Shown: positions 24,990-34,453, numbered from the stretch's first letter. The stretch: 64,000 nucleotides of DNA from an uncultured Bacteroidales bacterium (GCA_902780235.1 CACZEL010000011.1:80356-144355), one strand, 5' to 3'. Notes: generated by a model from the sequence alone, not told the origin. Numbers and translations are program-made.

Positions 24990-25035
24990 CGCAATTAGTT
25001 AATTGATTCAAAACCAATAATAAAACACTTCAGAA

Positions 25036-26607
25036 ATGGGTGGAGCAAAAAACTGTCCGGAAACCCCGAGACAAAAAATGATCGGTATGATGTACCTGGT
25101 GCTCACCGCCATGCTGGCGTTGAACGTAAGTACGGATATCCTCAATGGTTTTACATTGGTGGACAAGAGTCTGCATTCTTCGATCGCTGCTTCGGATACG
25201 CGTAACGCGAAACTCTATAATGACTTCAAGGCTGCTAACGCAGATAACCCCGAGAAGACGCAAGAGTGGTTCGACAAAGCGGTTGAAGTACAGAAACGTG
25301 CGGACTCCCTGTTCAACTATATACAGGACTTCAAAGAGCATATCGCCATCATTGCCGATGGTAAGAAGAAAGTAGATGAGTGGAAAGCGCAAGGTATTGA
25401 CCCGACGATGCATATCGAAGGAAACTCCAACTTGGATGCTCCTGCACAGTATGCGATCGCACAAGGTCATGGTCTGGAACTCAAAGAGATGGTGGCTTAC
25501 TACCGTGACTATGCTGCCGGTTTGGCAGAGAACGATGCGGAGCTCAAATCCTCTATCCTCCAGAACCTCGCTACCGAGCGTGACTATAACGCACACGAGA
25601 AAGACTCCTGCGACTGGGAGGTAGCTGTGTTCGAAGGTATGCCGGTTGGTGCTACAATCACGATTCTGACGAAGATGCAGAATGACGTACGTGCTACCGA
25701 GAGTCAGTTGATCCAATATCTTATGGATCGTACGGACGCGGGTGACCTGCGCGTAAACAAACTGAGCGCATACGTGATCCCGAACTCGAACTACGTCATT
25801 CGTGGCGGTAAGTATTCGGCGCAGATCATCTTGGCTGCAGTAGACTCGACGCAACGTCCGGAGTACTATATCGAAGGTCAACGTATCAACGATCAGGGTA
25901 TATACGAAGTAGCTGCTACCGGTGTGGGTTTGAAGAAATACTCCGGTTGGATATCGTTCCTCAACCCGGCATCGGGTCAGATGGAGAACCTGCCGTTCAA
26001 CAGCGAGTATAGCGTAGGCGAACCGGCTGTGACGATCTCCAATAACGATCTCAACATCATGTACCGCGGATATGACAACAAGTTCTCGATCTCCGTTCCG
26101 GGTGTATCGAACGACAAGGTGAAAGTGTCCGTTAGCGGTGCATCCGTTCACCAGCAAGGTGGTCTGTGGATCATCAAGCCGGGTGACGGACCGAAGTCGG
26201 TAACGATCTCTGTATCAGCTGAGTTGGACGGTAAGATGCAACCGATGGGTAGCAAGGAGTATCGTGTGAAGGCATTGCCGAAACCGGGTGCATACTTCAA
26301 ATCCGGTGAGAACGAGTATAACGGCGACAAGTCCATTCCTCGTGGTGCGTTGTTGAATACGGCTGCTACGGTGATCGCATCCTATGGTCCGGATGGTCTG
26401 TTGGATCTGCCGTTCCAAATCACAGGTTTCCGTGCGAACATCAACGGTGTTTATCTGGAGTCTAAGGGCAACAAGTTCACCAAAGAGCAGTTGGATCGTA
26501 TCTCTAAATTGAAACCGGGTAACTCGGTCATCATTACCGATATCCGCGCTAAAGGTCCGGACGGCAAAGAGACGCGTCTGTCCCCGATTCCTCTAACTCT
26601 GAATTAA
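25036..26607 (+). CDS. gldM: Type IX secretion motor protein GldM/PorM
   Basis: 523 residues. The N-terminus GGAKNCPETPRQKMIGMMYL with a single membrane span (MMYLVLTAMLALNVSTDILN) is the GldM hallmark; a helical stalk-like domain and three or four periplasmic beta domains follow (VSDKSGAS-like IgG-type folds, here SVPGVSNDKVKVSVSGASVH). GldM dimers span the periplasm and couple the proton-driven motor to the GldK/GldN ring. Standard family length. Confidence 0.94.
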   Translation: MGGAKNCPETPRQKMIGMMYLVLTAMLALNVSTDILNGFTLVDKSLHSSIAASDTRNAKLYNDFKAANADNPEKTQEWFDKAVEVQKRADSLFNYIQDFKEHIAIIADGKKKVDEWKAQGIDPTMHIEGNSNLDAPAQYAIAQGHGLELKEMVAYYRDYAAGLAENDAELKSSILQNLATERDYNAHEKDSCDWEVAVFEGMPVGATITILTKMQNDVRATESQLIQYLMDRTDAGDLRVNKLSAYVIPNSNYVIRGGKYSAQIILAAVDSTQRPEYYIEGQRINDQGIYEVAATGVGLKKYSGWISFLNPASGQMENLPFNSEYSVGEPAVTISNNDLNIMYRGYDNKFSISVPGVSNDKVKVSVSGASVHQQGGLWIIKPGDGPKSVTISVSAELDGKMQPMGSKEYRVKALPKPGAYFKSGENEYNGDKSIPRGALLNTAATVIASYGPDGLLDLPFQITGFRANINGVYLESKGNKFTKEQLDRISKLKPGNSVIITDIRAKGPDGKETRLSPIPLTLN

Positions 26608-26619
26608 TAGATAAAGAAT

Positions 26620-27570
26620 ATGATAAAGAAACTTAGTATTATTGCTTGCTTGATGCTGGGCGTTATCACAGCGCAGGCGCAGCATAAAGTGATTTCGTTC
26701 TTTGACGAGATGGGTACGGCTCGTATCCAGACGGAGGAGTTCTCCAAAGCACATGATACCATTGTGATGGTGGATCACCGTTTGGATGATGTCATTTGGG
26801 CGCGGTATATATATCGTATCATCGATATGCGTTACAAGCAGAACTATCAACTCTATTTCCCGACGAAATCGGATGATGCGGACTATCGTAACTTGTTCAA
26901 AGTAATTACGGATGCCGTGGTAGATGGTCTGCCTATCTACGAGAAGAACATGGAGACGATCAAGCCTGATTTTAAGCAGGAGCCGATTCCCCGTGCATCG
27001 ATTCCGATGATGTTCATGGCTGATGATCCTCTGGAGGACTATTCGGATGATCCGACTCACTACAATATTACCGAATCGGATGCTATGTTGGTTCACTATG
27101 ACAGCATCGCTGATGAGTTGTCGTTCCACTTCTATCCGTTCGAGAAGATCGTGAAGAATCAGTTGAAGTATCTGGTTCAGGAAGTAACATTCTTCGACAA
27201 GCACACCTCGCGTCTGCATACGAAGATCATGGCGATAGCACCGCTGCAATCGGATAAGATCATGACGCGTGACAGCGCGAACGTGATGGGTTCGTTGCGT
27301 GAGTCGATCATGTTCTGGGTTCCGTTCGATCAGTTACGTCCGTATCTGGCAATGCAGTATGCGATCCCTAACCGCAACGAGGTGAAGCGTGTGACGTTCG
27401 ACGATTTCTTCCAGAAACGTCTGTTCACCTCCTACATCGTGGGCGAAGGAAACATGTACAACCGCTGGATTCCGGATTATGCCCATTCCGACGTAGAGGC
27501 TACCCGCAAAGAGCAGGAGCGTATCGCAACGGAGTTACTTAATTTTGAGCAAGATCTCTGGGAATACTAA
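26620..27570 (+). CDS. gldN: Type IX secretion ring protein GldN/PorN
   Basis: 316 residues. Cleavable signal MIKKLSIIACLMLGVITAQA, then the conserved GldN region HDTIVMVDHRLDDVIWARYI and YRIIDMRYKQNYQLYFP. It partners GldK in the periplasmic ring. The stop overlaps the ftsX start by one base (TAATG), so the secretion genes run straight into the envelope/tRNA-modification gene block. Confidence 0.94.
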   Translation: MIKKLSIIACLMLGVITAQAQHKVISFFDEMGTARIQTEEFSKAHDTIVMVDHRLDDVIWARYIYRIIDMRYKQNYQLYFPTKSDDADYRNLFKVITDAVVDGLPIYEKNMETIKPDFKQEPIPRASIPMMFMADDPLEDYSDDPTHYNITESDAMLVHYDSIADELSFHFYPFEKIVKNQLKYLVQEVTFFDKHTSRLHTKIMAIAPLQSDKIMTRDSANVMGSLRESIMFWVPFDQLRPYLAMQYAIPNRNEVKRVTFDDFFQKRLFTSYIVGEGNMYNRWIPDYAHSDVEATRKEQERIATELLNFEQDLWEY

Positions 27571-28430
27571 TGCGTAAGCATCATTTTCGTAATTCCTACA
27601 TGACATCTGCCATCAGTGTGTCACTGGTGCTGTGTCTTATCGGGTTGGAGAGCATTTTATTGCTCTCCGCCGATTCTCTTATTACGCGCATGCGTGAGAA
27701 CATCACGCTGACCGCTGTATTAACGAGTGATGCGGATAGTACGCAATGTGCGCGACTGGAGAATGTCCTGAATGCCGGTAATCGCTGCAGTAGTTATACC
27801 TATATCTCTGCTGAGCAAGCCTTAGAGGAGCATGTGCGTCTGTTGGGCGAAGATCCGGCGAAGTTCTTGGGCTTTAATCCGCTGTCGGCCAGTTATGAGA
27901 TCCATCCTACTGATGCCTACAGTGCGCCGGACAGTCTGGCGCTTCTCGCGTCCGATTTGGAGTCCTTGCCGTACGTGAGCGAAGTGATCTATCCGCGTGA
28001 TCTGGCGGACTTGATGAGCAGTAATGTGCATGAGTTCTCTTATATCCTGTTAGCGGTTGCATTGGCCTTGCTGTTGATCTCGATGGTGCTGATCGTCAAT
28101 ACGATCCGTCTGCAGATCTATGCCAAGCGTTTCCTGATCAACACGATGACGCTCGTGGGTGCCACCTCTTGGGTAACCCGTCGACCGTTTGTCTTGCGGA
28201 ATATGGGCATGGGGCTGATGGCAGGTATTGTAGCTTTGGTCATCTTGGGAGCCGTGGTCTATTATGTGGAGTTCCGCATGGGACTGCTCCTTTTCCCGCT
28301 GACATGGCAGAATTTCGCTTTTGTGTCGGCTATCGTCCTTTGTTCGGGCTTGCTCATCACGCTCTTCGCTTCGCTCATCGCTACTGGTCGTTATATCCGC
28401 ATGGATAATAATTCACTATACGAAATATGA
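27570..28430 (+). CDS. ftsX: Cell-division ABC-transporter-like permease FtsX
   Basis: 286 residues. One N-terminal span (SAISVSLVLCLIGLESILLL), a periplasmic domain of about 130 residues (MRENITLTAVLTSDADSTQ and later LPYVSEVIYP), then three C-terminal spans with LLISMVLIVNTIRLQIYAKR and KRFLINTMTLVGAT, the FtsX core. With FtsE it activates peptidoglycan hydrolases at the septum; no ftsE gene lies beside it here. Confidence 0.92.
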   Translation: MRKHHFRNSYMTSAISVSLVLCLIGLESILLLSADSLITRMRENITLTAVLTSDADSTQCARLENVLNAGNRCSSYTYISAEQALEEHVRLLGEDPAKFLGFNPLSASYEIHPTDAYSAPDSLALLASDLESLPYVSEVIYPRDLADLMSSNVHEFSYILLAVALALLLISMVLIVNTIRLQIYAKRFLINTMTLVGATSWVTRRPFVLRNMGMGLMAGIVALVILGAVVYYVEFRMGLLLFPLTWQNFAFVSAIVLCSGLLITLFASLIATGRYIRMDNNSLYEI

Positions 28431-28642
28431 AACAGACATTACCGAAACTGAATCTGATCCTCATCGCGGTGTCGTTTGTCATCATTGTGATTGGTTTCGC
28501 ATTGATGGTAGGAGCACCGTCCGGGGAAACTTATAATCCTGATATCTTCTCTTTCCGCCGTATAACCGTTGGACCGATGATCTCATTGGCGGGCTTTGTA
28601 TTGATGCTTTTTGCCATTTTATTCCGCGCTAAGAAGAAATGA
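28427..28642 (+). CDS. DUF3098 small membrane protein
   Basis: 71 residues with two membrane spans ([20 protein letters not shown] and [20 protein letters not shown]) separated by a polar loop [17 protein letters not shown]. This is the DUF3098 pattern, which sits between ftsX and uppP in many Bacteroidota. Overlaps both neighbours by 4 bases. Function unknown. Confidence 0.9.
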   Translation: MKQTLPKLNLILIAVSFVIIVIGFALMVGAPSGETYNPDIFSFRRITVGPMISLAGFVLMLFAILFRAKKK

Positions 28643-29445
28643 GTTGGTTGGAAGCATTGATCTTAGGTATCGTGCAGGGCTTGACGGAGTTTCTGCCTGT
28701 CTCTTCGTCGGGACATCTGGAGATCGGTCAGGCACTGTTAGATACTTCGGGGGAGGAGAATCTGCTGTTTGCCGTCATCGTGCATGCAGCTACCGTCTTG
28801 TCGACGCTCGTGATCTTATGGAGCGAAGTAGCCAAACTGTTCAAAGGCACTTTTACCACGCTTCCATGGAATGCCGAGAAAGACTACGTGGCGAAGATTC
28901 TGGTGTCTATGATACCGGTTTTCATCGTCGGTATGTTTTTCAAAGATCAAGTAGAAGCGTTCTTCGGTAATGGATTACTGCTCGTCGGCATCTGTCTGCT
29001 CGTCACCGCCTGTCTGTTGGCTTTGAGCGAGTGGTTGCAGAAGAAACGTCAGAGCGCAGGACATGAAGTGACTTACAAGGACGCCATCATCATCGGTTTG
29101 GCGCAAGCATGCGCCGTACTGCCGGGCTTGAGCCGTTCAGGTACGACCATCGCTACCGGACTGCTCTGCGGCGTGAAGAAAGAGAGTGTAGCGCAGTTCT
29201 CGTTCCTGATGGTGCTGATTCCTATCTTAGGCGAAGCGTTCCTCGACTTGCTCAAACTGCTGAGCGGAGAGATGACGATTGAATTGGGAATCGTACCGGC
29301 TATTGTCGGTTTTGTAGCTGCTTTCCTGACCGGCTGTTTTGCCTGCCGCTTCATGATAGAGATCGTACGTCGCCAACGACTGATATGGTTCGCGCTTTAC
29401 TGCGCTATCGTGGGGTCGGCGACCATCATCGCCACCATTTGCTGA
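28639..29445 (+). CDS. uppP: Undecaprenyl-diphosphatase UppP
   Basis: 268 residues with eight or so spans. Motifs [18 protein letters not shown] near the N-terminus and [15 protein letters not shown] in the middle are the two conserved active-site regions of BacA/UppP. The enzyme recycles undecaprenyl pyrophosphate, the lipid carrier for peptidoglycan and glycan export, at the inner membrane; loss or overexpression affects bacitracin resistance in other bacteria. Confidence 0.95.
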   Translation: MSWLEALILGIVQGLTEFLPVSSSGHLEIGQALLDTSGEENLLFAVIVHAATVLSTLVILWSEVAKLFKGTFTTLPWNAEKDYVAKILVSMIPVFIVGMFFKDQVEAFFGNGLLLVGICLLVTACLLALSEWLQKKRQSAGHEVTYKDAIIIGLAQACAVLPGLSRSGTTIATGLLCGVKKESVAQFSFLMVLIPILGEAFLDLLKLLSGEMTIELGIVPAIVGFVAAFLTGCFACRFMIEIVRRQRLIWFALYCAIVGSATIIATIC

Positions 29446-29446
29446 T

Positions 29447-30145
29447 ATGTGGGATTTTGAGGCAGGAGAAATACTGGCGTTCGACAAACCGTTGCATTGG
29501 ACCTCGTTCGATGTAGTAGCGAAAGTGCGATATAACCTGTGCCGCGTACTGAAGACCAAAAAACTGAAAGTAGGTCATACCGGTACTCTGGATCCCTTGG
29601 CGACCGGCGTGGTCATCGTTTGTACGGGTAAGAAAACCAAGATGATCGAGCAACTGCAGTATGACGTCAAAGAGTATATCGCGACTTTGCAGTTAGGCGC
29701 TACGACGCCGAGTTATGACTTGGAGAAAGAGATAGACGCTACGTATCCGACGGCGCATATCAACCGCCAACTGATAGATGAGACCATCCCGCAGTTCCTT
29801 GGCGAACAATGGCAAGTACCGCCAATGTTCTCAGCCGTGCAGATCAACGGCAAGAGGGCATATGAGTTAGCACGCAAAGGAGAGACGGTGGAACTCAAAC
29901 CGAAACTTCTGGTCATCGATGAGATAGAGATACTCTCTTTTGACGAACAGACAATGCAACTGACCCTGCGCATCGTATGCTCCAAAGGGACGTATATCCG
30001 AGCGTTAGCGCGCGATATCGGCGAAAGGCTCCGGAGTGGAGCGCATTTGATCGCCCTGCGCCGTACACGAGTAGGTGACACACGGGTCGAAGATTGTATG
30101 ACCATAGAACATTTTTTGAAACAACTCAACGAGATATATGTATAA
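29447..30145 (+). CDS. truB: tRNA pseudouridine-55 synthase TruB
   Basis: 232 residues. LAFDKPLHWTSFDVVAKVRY and KVGHTGTLDPLATGVVIVCTG contain the catalytic Asp of the pseudouridine synthase fold; YELARKGETVEL and CSKGTYIRALARDIGE are further TruB signatures. It modifies U55 in the T-loop of tRNAs. Short compared with E. coli TruB, lacking a C-terminal PUA domain, which is normal for the phylum. Confidence 0.95.
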   Translation: MWDFEAGEILAFDKPLHWTSFDVVAKVRYNLCRVLKTKKLKVGHTGTLDPLATGVVIVCTGKKTKMIEQLQYDVKEYIATLQLGATTPSYDLEKEIDATYPTAHINRQLIDETIPQFLGEQWQVPPMFSAVQINGKRAYELARKGETVELKPKLLVIDEIEILSFDEQTMQLTLRIVCSKGTYIRALARDIGERLRSGAHLIALRRTRVGDTRVEDCMTIEHFLKQLNEIYV

Positions 30146-30155
30146 ATCGAATGAT

Positions 30156-31259
30156 ATGAGACTCTGTCAGTTCAGATTTGAACTGCCCGAGGAGTTAATT
30201 GCCCAATTCCCGGCTCCCTATCGCGACGATGCACGATTAATGGTACTGCATCGGAAGACCGGTGAGATCGAGCATAAAACGTTGCCGGAACTGGTGAATT
30301 ATTTTGACGAGGGTGATTTGTTCGTCTTCAATGATACCAAAGTGTTCCCGGCGCGTTTGTGGGCGCACAAAGAGAAAACGAACGCGTTGATAGAGGTGTT
30401 CCTGTTGCGCGAGTTGAGTCATAAACTGCGTTACTGGGATGTACTCGTTGAACCGGCTCGTAAGATCCGTATCGGTAATAAACTGACCTTCGAGGATGAT
30501 CCGGCTATTGTAGCCGAGGTGATTGATAACACGACGAGCCGTGGCCGTACGTTCCGTTTCCTGACGGATTACGACAACGAGGAGTTCGTACCTCGTCTGT
30601 ATGCCTTGGGTAGCGCACCGCTGCCAAAGTATATCAAACGCCCGATGAGTCCGGAGGTGCAAGCTCAATACGAGGAGGTCTTCCATGACATGCCCGTTCG
30701 CGACATGGATACAGAGCGTTATCAGACTATTTTTGCAGAGAAGATAGGCGCTGTAGCTGCTCCTGCATCCGGCATGCATTTCTCCAAGCAGTTACTCAAA
30801 CGAATGGAGATCCGCGGTATCGAGACAACATGCCTGACCAGTCATGTGTCGCTTGGTGTATTCAAGGATATCGATGTAGAGGACTTGACCAAGAACAAGA
30901 TGGAGTCCGAGCAGATCATATTATCGGCCAAGATGGCGGAGACGGTCAATAAAGCTCGTGATGCACAGCATCGCGTCTGCGCCGTCGGTACCGAGGTTAT
31001 GCGTGCCATCGAGCACGTAGCCGGTTCGGCTGGTCAACTCAAAGCGTACGATGGTTGGACGAACAAGTTCATCTTCCCTCCTTATCATTTTGCTACGGCG
31101 AACGCATTCTTTGTCAATTTCTATATGCCGTGCTCGAGCCAGTTACTGATGGTAGCGGCTTTCGCAGGCTACGAAGAAACCATGAACGCTTACCGCGAAG
31201 CTGTCAAAGAAGGATACCACTTCGGCGATTACGGCGATGCTATGTTAATTGTGGATTAG
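30156..31259 (+). CDS. queA: tRNA preQ1(34) S-adenosylmethionine ribosyltransferase-isomerase QueA
   Basis: 367 residues from ATG 30156 (MRLCQFRFELPEELIAQFPA), matching the usual family start; an in-frame ATG at 30138 adds six residues and overlaps truB. Key segments: DDARLMVLHRKTGEIEHKT, FNDTKVFPARLWAHKE, GAVAAPASGMHFSKQLL and YGDAMLIVD at the end. QueA adds the ribosyl part of SAM to preQ1 in tRNA, making epoxyqueuosine. Paired with truB in most Bacteroidota. Confidence 0.95.
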   Translation: MRLCQFRFELPEELIAQFPAPYRDDARLMVLHRKTGEIEHKTLPELVNYFDEGDLFVFNDTKVFPARLWAHKEKTNALIEVFLLRELSHKLRYWDVLVEPARKIRIGNKLTFEDDPAIVAEVIDNTTSRGRTFRFLTDYDNEEFVPRLYALGSAPLPKYIKRPMSPEVQAQYEEVFHDMPVRDMDTERYQTIFAEKIGAVAAPASGMHFSKQLLKRMEIRGIETTCLTSHVSLGVFKDIDVEDLTKNKMESEQIILSAKMAETVNKARDAQHRVCAVGTEVMRAIEHVAGSAGQLKAYDGWTNKFIFPPYHFATANAFFVNFYMPCSSQLLMVAAFAGYEETMNAYREAVKEGYHFGDYGDAMLIVD

Positions 31260-31262
31260 TTT

Positions 31263-31925
31263 ATGAACGTACGTATCGAGGAGTCTTGGCGCAAGGTGTT
31301 GCAACCGGAGTTTGACAAGCCTTATTTCGAACTCCTCACTCAGTATGTGCGTACCCAATATCAGACCCGCAGGTGTTTTCCGCCTGCCGGTCTGATTTTT
31401 AATGCCTTTGACTCCTGCCCGTTCGATAAGGTACGCGTGGTCATCATCGGTCAGGATCCTTATCACGAGGACGGACAAGCTATGGGACTGAGTTTCTCCG
31501 TACCGGAAGGCGTGCAGATACCGCCGTCCTTGGTGAATATTTACAAGGAGATCCATCGTGACTTGGGCAAACCTATTCCGCAGACCGGTGACTTACGTCG
31601 TTGGGCGGAACAAGGGGTGCTGCTGCTTAATGCCACACTTACGGTTGAGGCACATCGAGCAGGTAGCCATCAGGGCAAAGGTTGGGAAGAACTGACGGAT
31701 GCTGCGATTGACGCGCTCAATAAAGGACGCGAACATATTGTGTTCATGCTTTGGGGCTCTTACGCCCAACGCAAAGGGCAGTTCATCGACCGTCGTAAAC
31801 ATCTTGTCTTGCAGACCTCGCACCCTTCGCCGCTCTCTGTCTATCGCGGTTTTGATGGCTGTGGACATTTCAGTGCCGCCAATAAGTACCTCGAAAGTCA
31901 TGGTCTGATGCCTATCGATTGGTAA
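31263..31925 (+). CDS. ung: Uracil-DNA glycosylase
   Basis: 220 residues. Catalytic motif VVIIGQDPYHEDGQAMGLSF (Asp in QDPYH), central VLLLNATLTVEAHRAGSH and the DNA-intercalation motif HPSPLSVYRG. Family-1 UDG, removing uracil from DNA in base excision repair. Starts 3 bases after the queA stop. Its stop codon lies just before an 8-base tandem array that also contains the polA start. Confidence 0.95.
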   Translation: MNVRIEESWRKVLQPEFDKPYFELLTQYVRTQYQTRRCFPPAGLIFNAFDSCPFDKVRVVIIGQDPYHEDGQAMGLSFSVPEGVQIPPSLVNIYKEIHRDLGKPIPQTGDLRRWAEQGVLLLNATLTVEAHRAGSHQGKGWEELTDAAIDALNKGREHIVFMLWGSYAQRKGQFIDRRKHLVLQTSHPSPLSVYRGFDGCGHFSAANKYLESHGLMPIDW

Positions 31926-31955
31926 ATGAGAAAATGAGTAAATGAGAAAATGAAA
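31924..31955 (+). repeat. 8-base tandem array containing the polA start codon
   Basis: AAATGAGA, AAATGAGT, AAATGAGA, AAATGAAA in strict 8-base register; the polA ATG (31950) is within the last copy, and the ung stop overlaps the first. Each copy carries an ATG, in different frames. Confidence 0.9.
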
Positions 31956-34268
31956 AAACTGCTTCTTATAGATGCGTATGCGATGATCTTTCGCGCCTAT
32001 TACGCCTTCATCCGTGCGCCGCGTATGAATAGTAAGGGAGAGAATACTTCCGCTATCTTCGGTTTTTGTGTCACGCTCGAAGACTTGCTCAAGAAAATCA
32101 ACCCGACCCATGTAGGTGTCGCTTTTGACCCTGCAGGCGGTACCTTCCGCCATGAGGCTTACGAGCAATACAAAGCCCAGCGACCCGAGACACCCGAAGA
32201 TATCCGAAAAGCCGTTCCGGTCATCAAACAACTGCTGAAGGCGATGAATATACCGGTTCTCGAGTGCGCCGGCTTTGAAGCAGACGACGTCATCGGTACG
32301 CTCTCCAAGCAAGGGGAGCAAGCCGGTTTTGAGGTCTATATGGCTACTCCGGACAAGGATTACGCGCAGTTAGTGACCGATCATGTGTTCATGTATCGTC
32401 CCCGTCATACAGGTGGTTTTGAGTTGATGGGTCCCAAAGAGGTTTGCGATAAATACGGACTACAGAACCAGAAGCAAGTCATCGATCTCTTAGGTCTTAT
32501 GGGCGATGCTTCCGATAATATCCCGGGGTGCAAAGGAGTAGGGGAGAAGACTGCCGTAGCCTTGTTGCAGCAGTTCGGTTCGATAGACAACATGCTCGCT
32601 CATACGGACGAGATCAAAGGTGCCCTGCGTACCAAAGTGGAAACGCAGGTGGAGGAGATTCAATTCTCCCGCTTCCTTGCTACGATCCGAACCGATGTAC
32701 CTATCGCATTGGACGATGTGCTATTAGCCAAGAAAGAACCCAATATTGAGGCTTTAACCGCCCTCTATCGCGAACTGGAATTCAATACCTTGCTCAAGAA
32801 ACTGCTTCCGAGTACTCCGAATACTCCGATTGTTCCGAATACTCCGAAAAAGGCCAAACCTGCCGATCCCGCCCAACTCGATCTCTTTGGCTTCGGAGAA
32901 GAAGAGCCAATAGCGAATAGCCAAGAGCCAACAGCTGTTTTCGATACCATCGAAAACCGTCTGTGTCAATACCTCCTCAATCCGGAAGTAGCCTTCAACC
33001 CCTACAAAGAGCCGGATTGGAATGCACTCAAAGCGGATGCTGACCTGTGGAACTTGTATAACGAGGTTGAACTGCCGCTTGTGGAGGTTTTGCGCGATAT
33101 GGAAGCCGCAGGAGTACGGATTGATGTGACCAAACTTAAAGAGGCAGAGACCGCGCTTACGGCTGAACTCAATGCCCTCGAACAGCGTATTTATGCCTTG
33201 TCCGGAGAGCCGTTTAACATCAATAGTCCCAAACAGGTAGGCGAACTGCTCTTCGACAAACTTAAACTGGACAGCAAAGCTAAAAAATCCAAAACAGGTC
33301 AGTACTCGACCTCGGAAGAAGTACTGATGGGATTGAAAGAGAAACATGAGATCGTCGGACTGATCTTGGAATATCGCGAACTTAAGAAACTCATCACAAC
33401 ATATATCGCTGCTTTACCGGAATATATCGGTGCCGACGGTAAGATCCATACGACCTATAACCAGACCGTGACGGCTACGGGACGTTTGTCCAGTTCGAAT
33501 CCTAACTTGCAGAACCTGCCCATCCGTTCGGAGCGGGGCCGTTTCATCCGCGAAGCCGTCATACCGGATGAGGACTGTCTGTTCCTTAGTGCCGACTATA
33601 GTCAGATCGAACTGCGTCTGATGGCGCATTTTTCGCAGGACGAACATATGCTTGCTGCTTTTCGTTCCGGACAGGATATCCATGCCGCAACAGCTGCACG
33701 GATATACAGGCTGCCGATCGATCAGATCACCAAGGACCAGCGCCGCAAAGCCAAAACGGCTAACTTCGGCATCATCTATGGTATCTCGGCGTTTGGTCTT
33801 GCCCAGCAACTCGATTGCAGCCGAACCGAAGCCAAACAGCTCATAGACGACTATTTCGCTGCTTTCCCGCGCGTGATCAGTTATATAGAGAGTCAAAAAG
33901 AACTGGCTCGTCAACGTGGCTATGCCGAGACACTCTTCGGACGCAAGCGTTATTTGCCGGATATCCACTCGCAGAATGCTACCGTGCGCTCTTTTGCCGA
34001 ACGTAATGCCGTTAATTCACCGATCCAAGGTACGGCTGCGGACATCATCAAGATGGCGATGGTGAGCATTCATCGTCGTCTCAAAGAAGAGCATCTTCAA
34101 GCGCAGATGATCATGCAGGTACATGACGAACTGAATTTCAATGTTCCTGCTAATGAAGTGGAGCGTGTACGTGACATCGTGGTGACCGAGATGCAAAATG
34201 CCGTTCATTTATCTGTTCCCTTAACGGCAGAGTGTGGCGTAGGCGAGAATTGGCTCGTCGCACACTAA
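31950..34268 (+). CDS. polA: DNA polymerase I lacking most of the 3'-5' exonuclease domain
   Basis: 772 residues, clearly shorter than the usual 920-950. Residues 1 to about 285 are the 5' nuclease (ATPDKDYAQLV, GLMGDASDNIPGCKGVGEKT). The C-terminal polymerase is complete: motif A SADYSQIELRLMAHFS, motif B RRKAKTANFGIIYG, motif C QVHDELNFN. Between them, where a proofreading or inactive exonuclease domain of about 170 residues normally lies, there is only a repeat-derived linker (STPNTPIVPNTPKK, then EEEPIANSQEPTAVFD) and a remnant FDTIENRLCQYLLNPE resembling the end of the exonuclease domain. The linker is encoded by a 9-base and a 7-base tandem array. The frame is intact, so the protein should be active without proofreading. 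Confidence 0.92.
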   Translation: MKKLLLIDAYAMIFRAYYAFIRAPRMNSKGENTSAIFGFCVTLEDLLKKINPTHVGVAFDPAGGTFRHEAYEQYKAQRPETPEDIRKAVPVIKQLLKAMNIPVLECAGFEADDVIGTLSKQGEQAGFEVYMATPDKDYAQLVTDHVFMYRPRHTGGFELMGPKEVCDKYGLQNQKQVIDLLGLMGDASDNIPGCKGVGEKTAVALLQQFGSIDNMLAHTDEIKGALRTKVETQVEEIQFSRFLATIRTDVPIALDDVLLAKKEPNIEALTALYRELEFNTLLKKLLPSTPNTPIVPNTPKKAKPADPAQLDLFGFGEEEPIANSQEPTAVFDTIENRLCQYLLNPEVAFNPYKEPDWNALKADADLWNLYNEVELPLVEVLRDMEAAGVRIDVTKLKEAETALTAELNALEQRIYALSGEPFNINSPKQVGELLFDKLKLDSKAKKSKTGQYSTSEEVLMGLKEKHEIVGLILEYRELKKLITTYIAALPEYIGADGKIHTTYNQTVTATGRLSSSNPNLQNLPIRSERGRFIREAVIPDEDCLFLSADYSQIELRLMAHFSQDEHMLAAFRSGQDIHAATAARIYRLPIDQITKDQRRKAKTANFGIIYGISAFGLAQQLDCSRTEAKQLIDDYFAAFPRVISYIESQKELARQRGYAETLFGRKRYLPDIHSQNATVRSFAERNAVNSPIQGTAADIIKMAMVSIHRRLKEEHLQAQMIMQVHDELNFNVPANEVERVRDIVVTEMQNAVHLSVPLTAECGVGENWLVAH
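32905..32936 (+). repeat. Heptad array AGCCAAT x4 in polA linker
   Basis: AGCCAAT, AGCGAAT, AGCCAAG, AGCCAAC then AGCTG, in 7-base register. Preceded at 32811-32855 by a 9-base array with unit CCGAATACT. Together they encode the linker that replaces the exonuclease domain. Confidence 0.9.
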
Positions 34269-34279
34269 ATCATCAATGA

Positions 34280-34309
34280 AAAGAGTCGCAAGTAATTGCG
34301 ACTCTTTTT
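34280..34309. terminator. Intrinsic terminator of polA and of the tRNA pair
   Basis: AAAGAGTCGCAA (34280-34291), GTAA loop, TTGCGACTCTTT (34296-34307), followed by TT. A 12-bp perfect stem with T-tracts in both directions; lies between convergent polA and the tRNA genes. Confidence 0.93.
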
Positions 34310-34342
34310 CGTTCTTAGAACTCGGATTTCTCCGTAATCCTG

Positions 34343-34416
34343 TGATCCATGCAGGATTCAAACCTGCAACCCCCACATCCGTAGTGTGGTACTCTATTCA
34401 GTTGAGCTAATGGACC
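34343..34416 (-). tRNA. tRNA-Arg (ACG)
   Basis: 74 bases. Acceptor GGTCCAT/ATGGATC (one G-U), D-stem GCTC/GAGT, anticodon stem CCACA/TGTGG with loop CTACGGA giving anticodon ACG, variable loop GGGTT, T-stem GCAGG/CCTGC with loop TTTGAAT, discriminator A. The CCA end is not encoded (next bases CAG). Confidence 0.93.
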
Positions 34417-34430
34417 CTTGTAGCATAAAA

Positions 34431-34450
34431 ACGACCAGCTTGTGCTGGTC
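34431..34450 (-). terminator. Hairpin between the two tRNA genes
   Basis: On the minus strand GACCAGC-ACAA-GCTGGTC (34450 to 34431... read 5'-3') is followed by GTTTTTATG. It sits just after tRNA-Asp and before tRNA-Arg, so it may be a leaky terminator or a processing stem in the tRNA transcript. Confidence 0.6.
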
Positions 34451-34453
34451 TAG

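Noticed and set aside
25030-26157. 375-codon frame antisense to gldM
   Set aside because: gldM is unmistakable; the antisense product has no signal, motif or start context.
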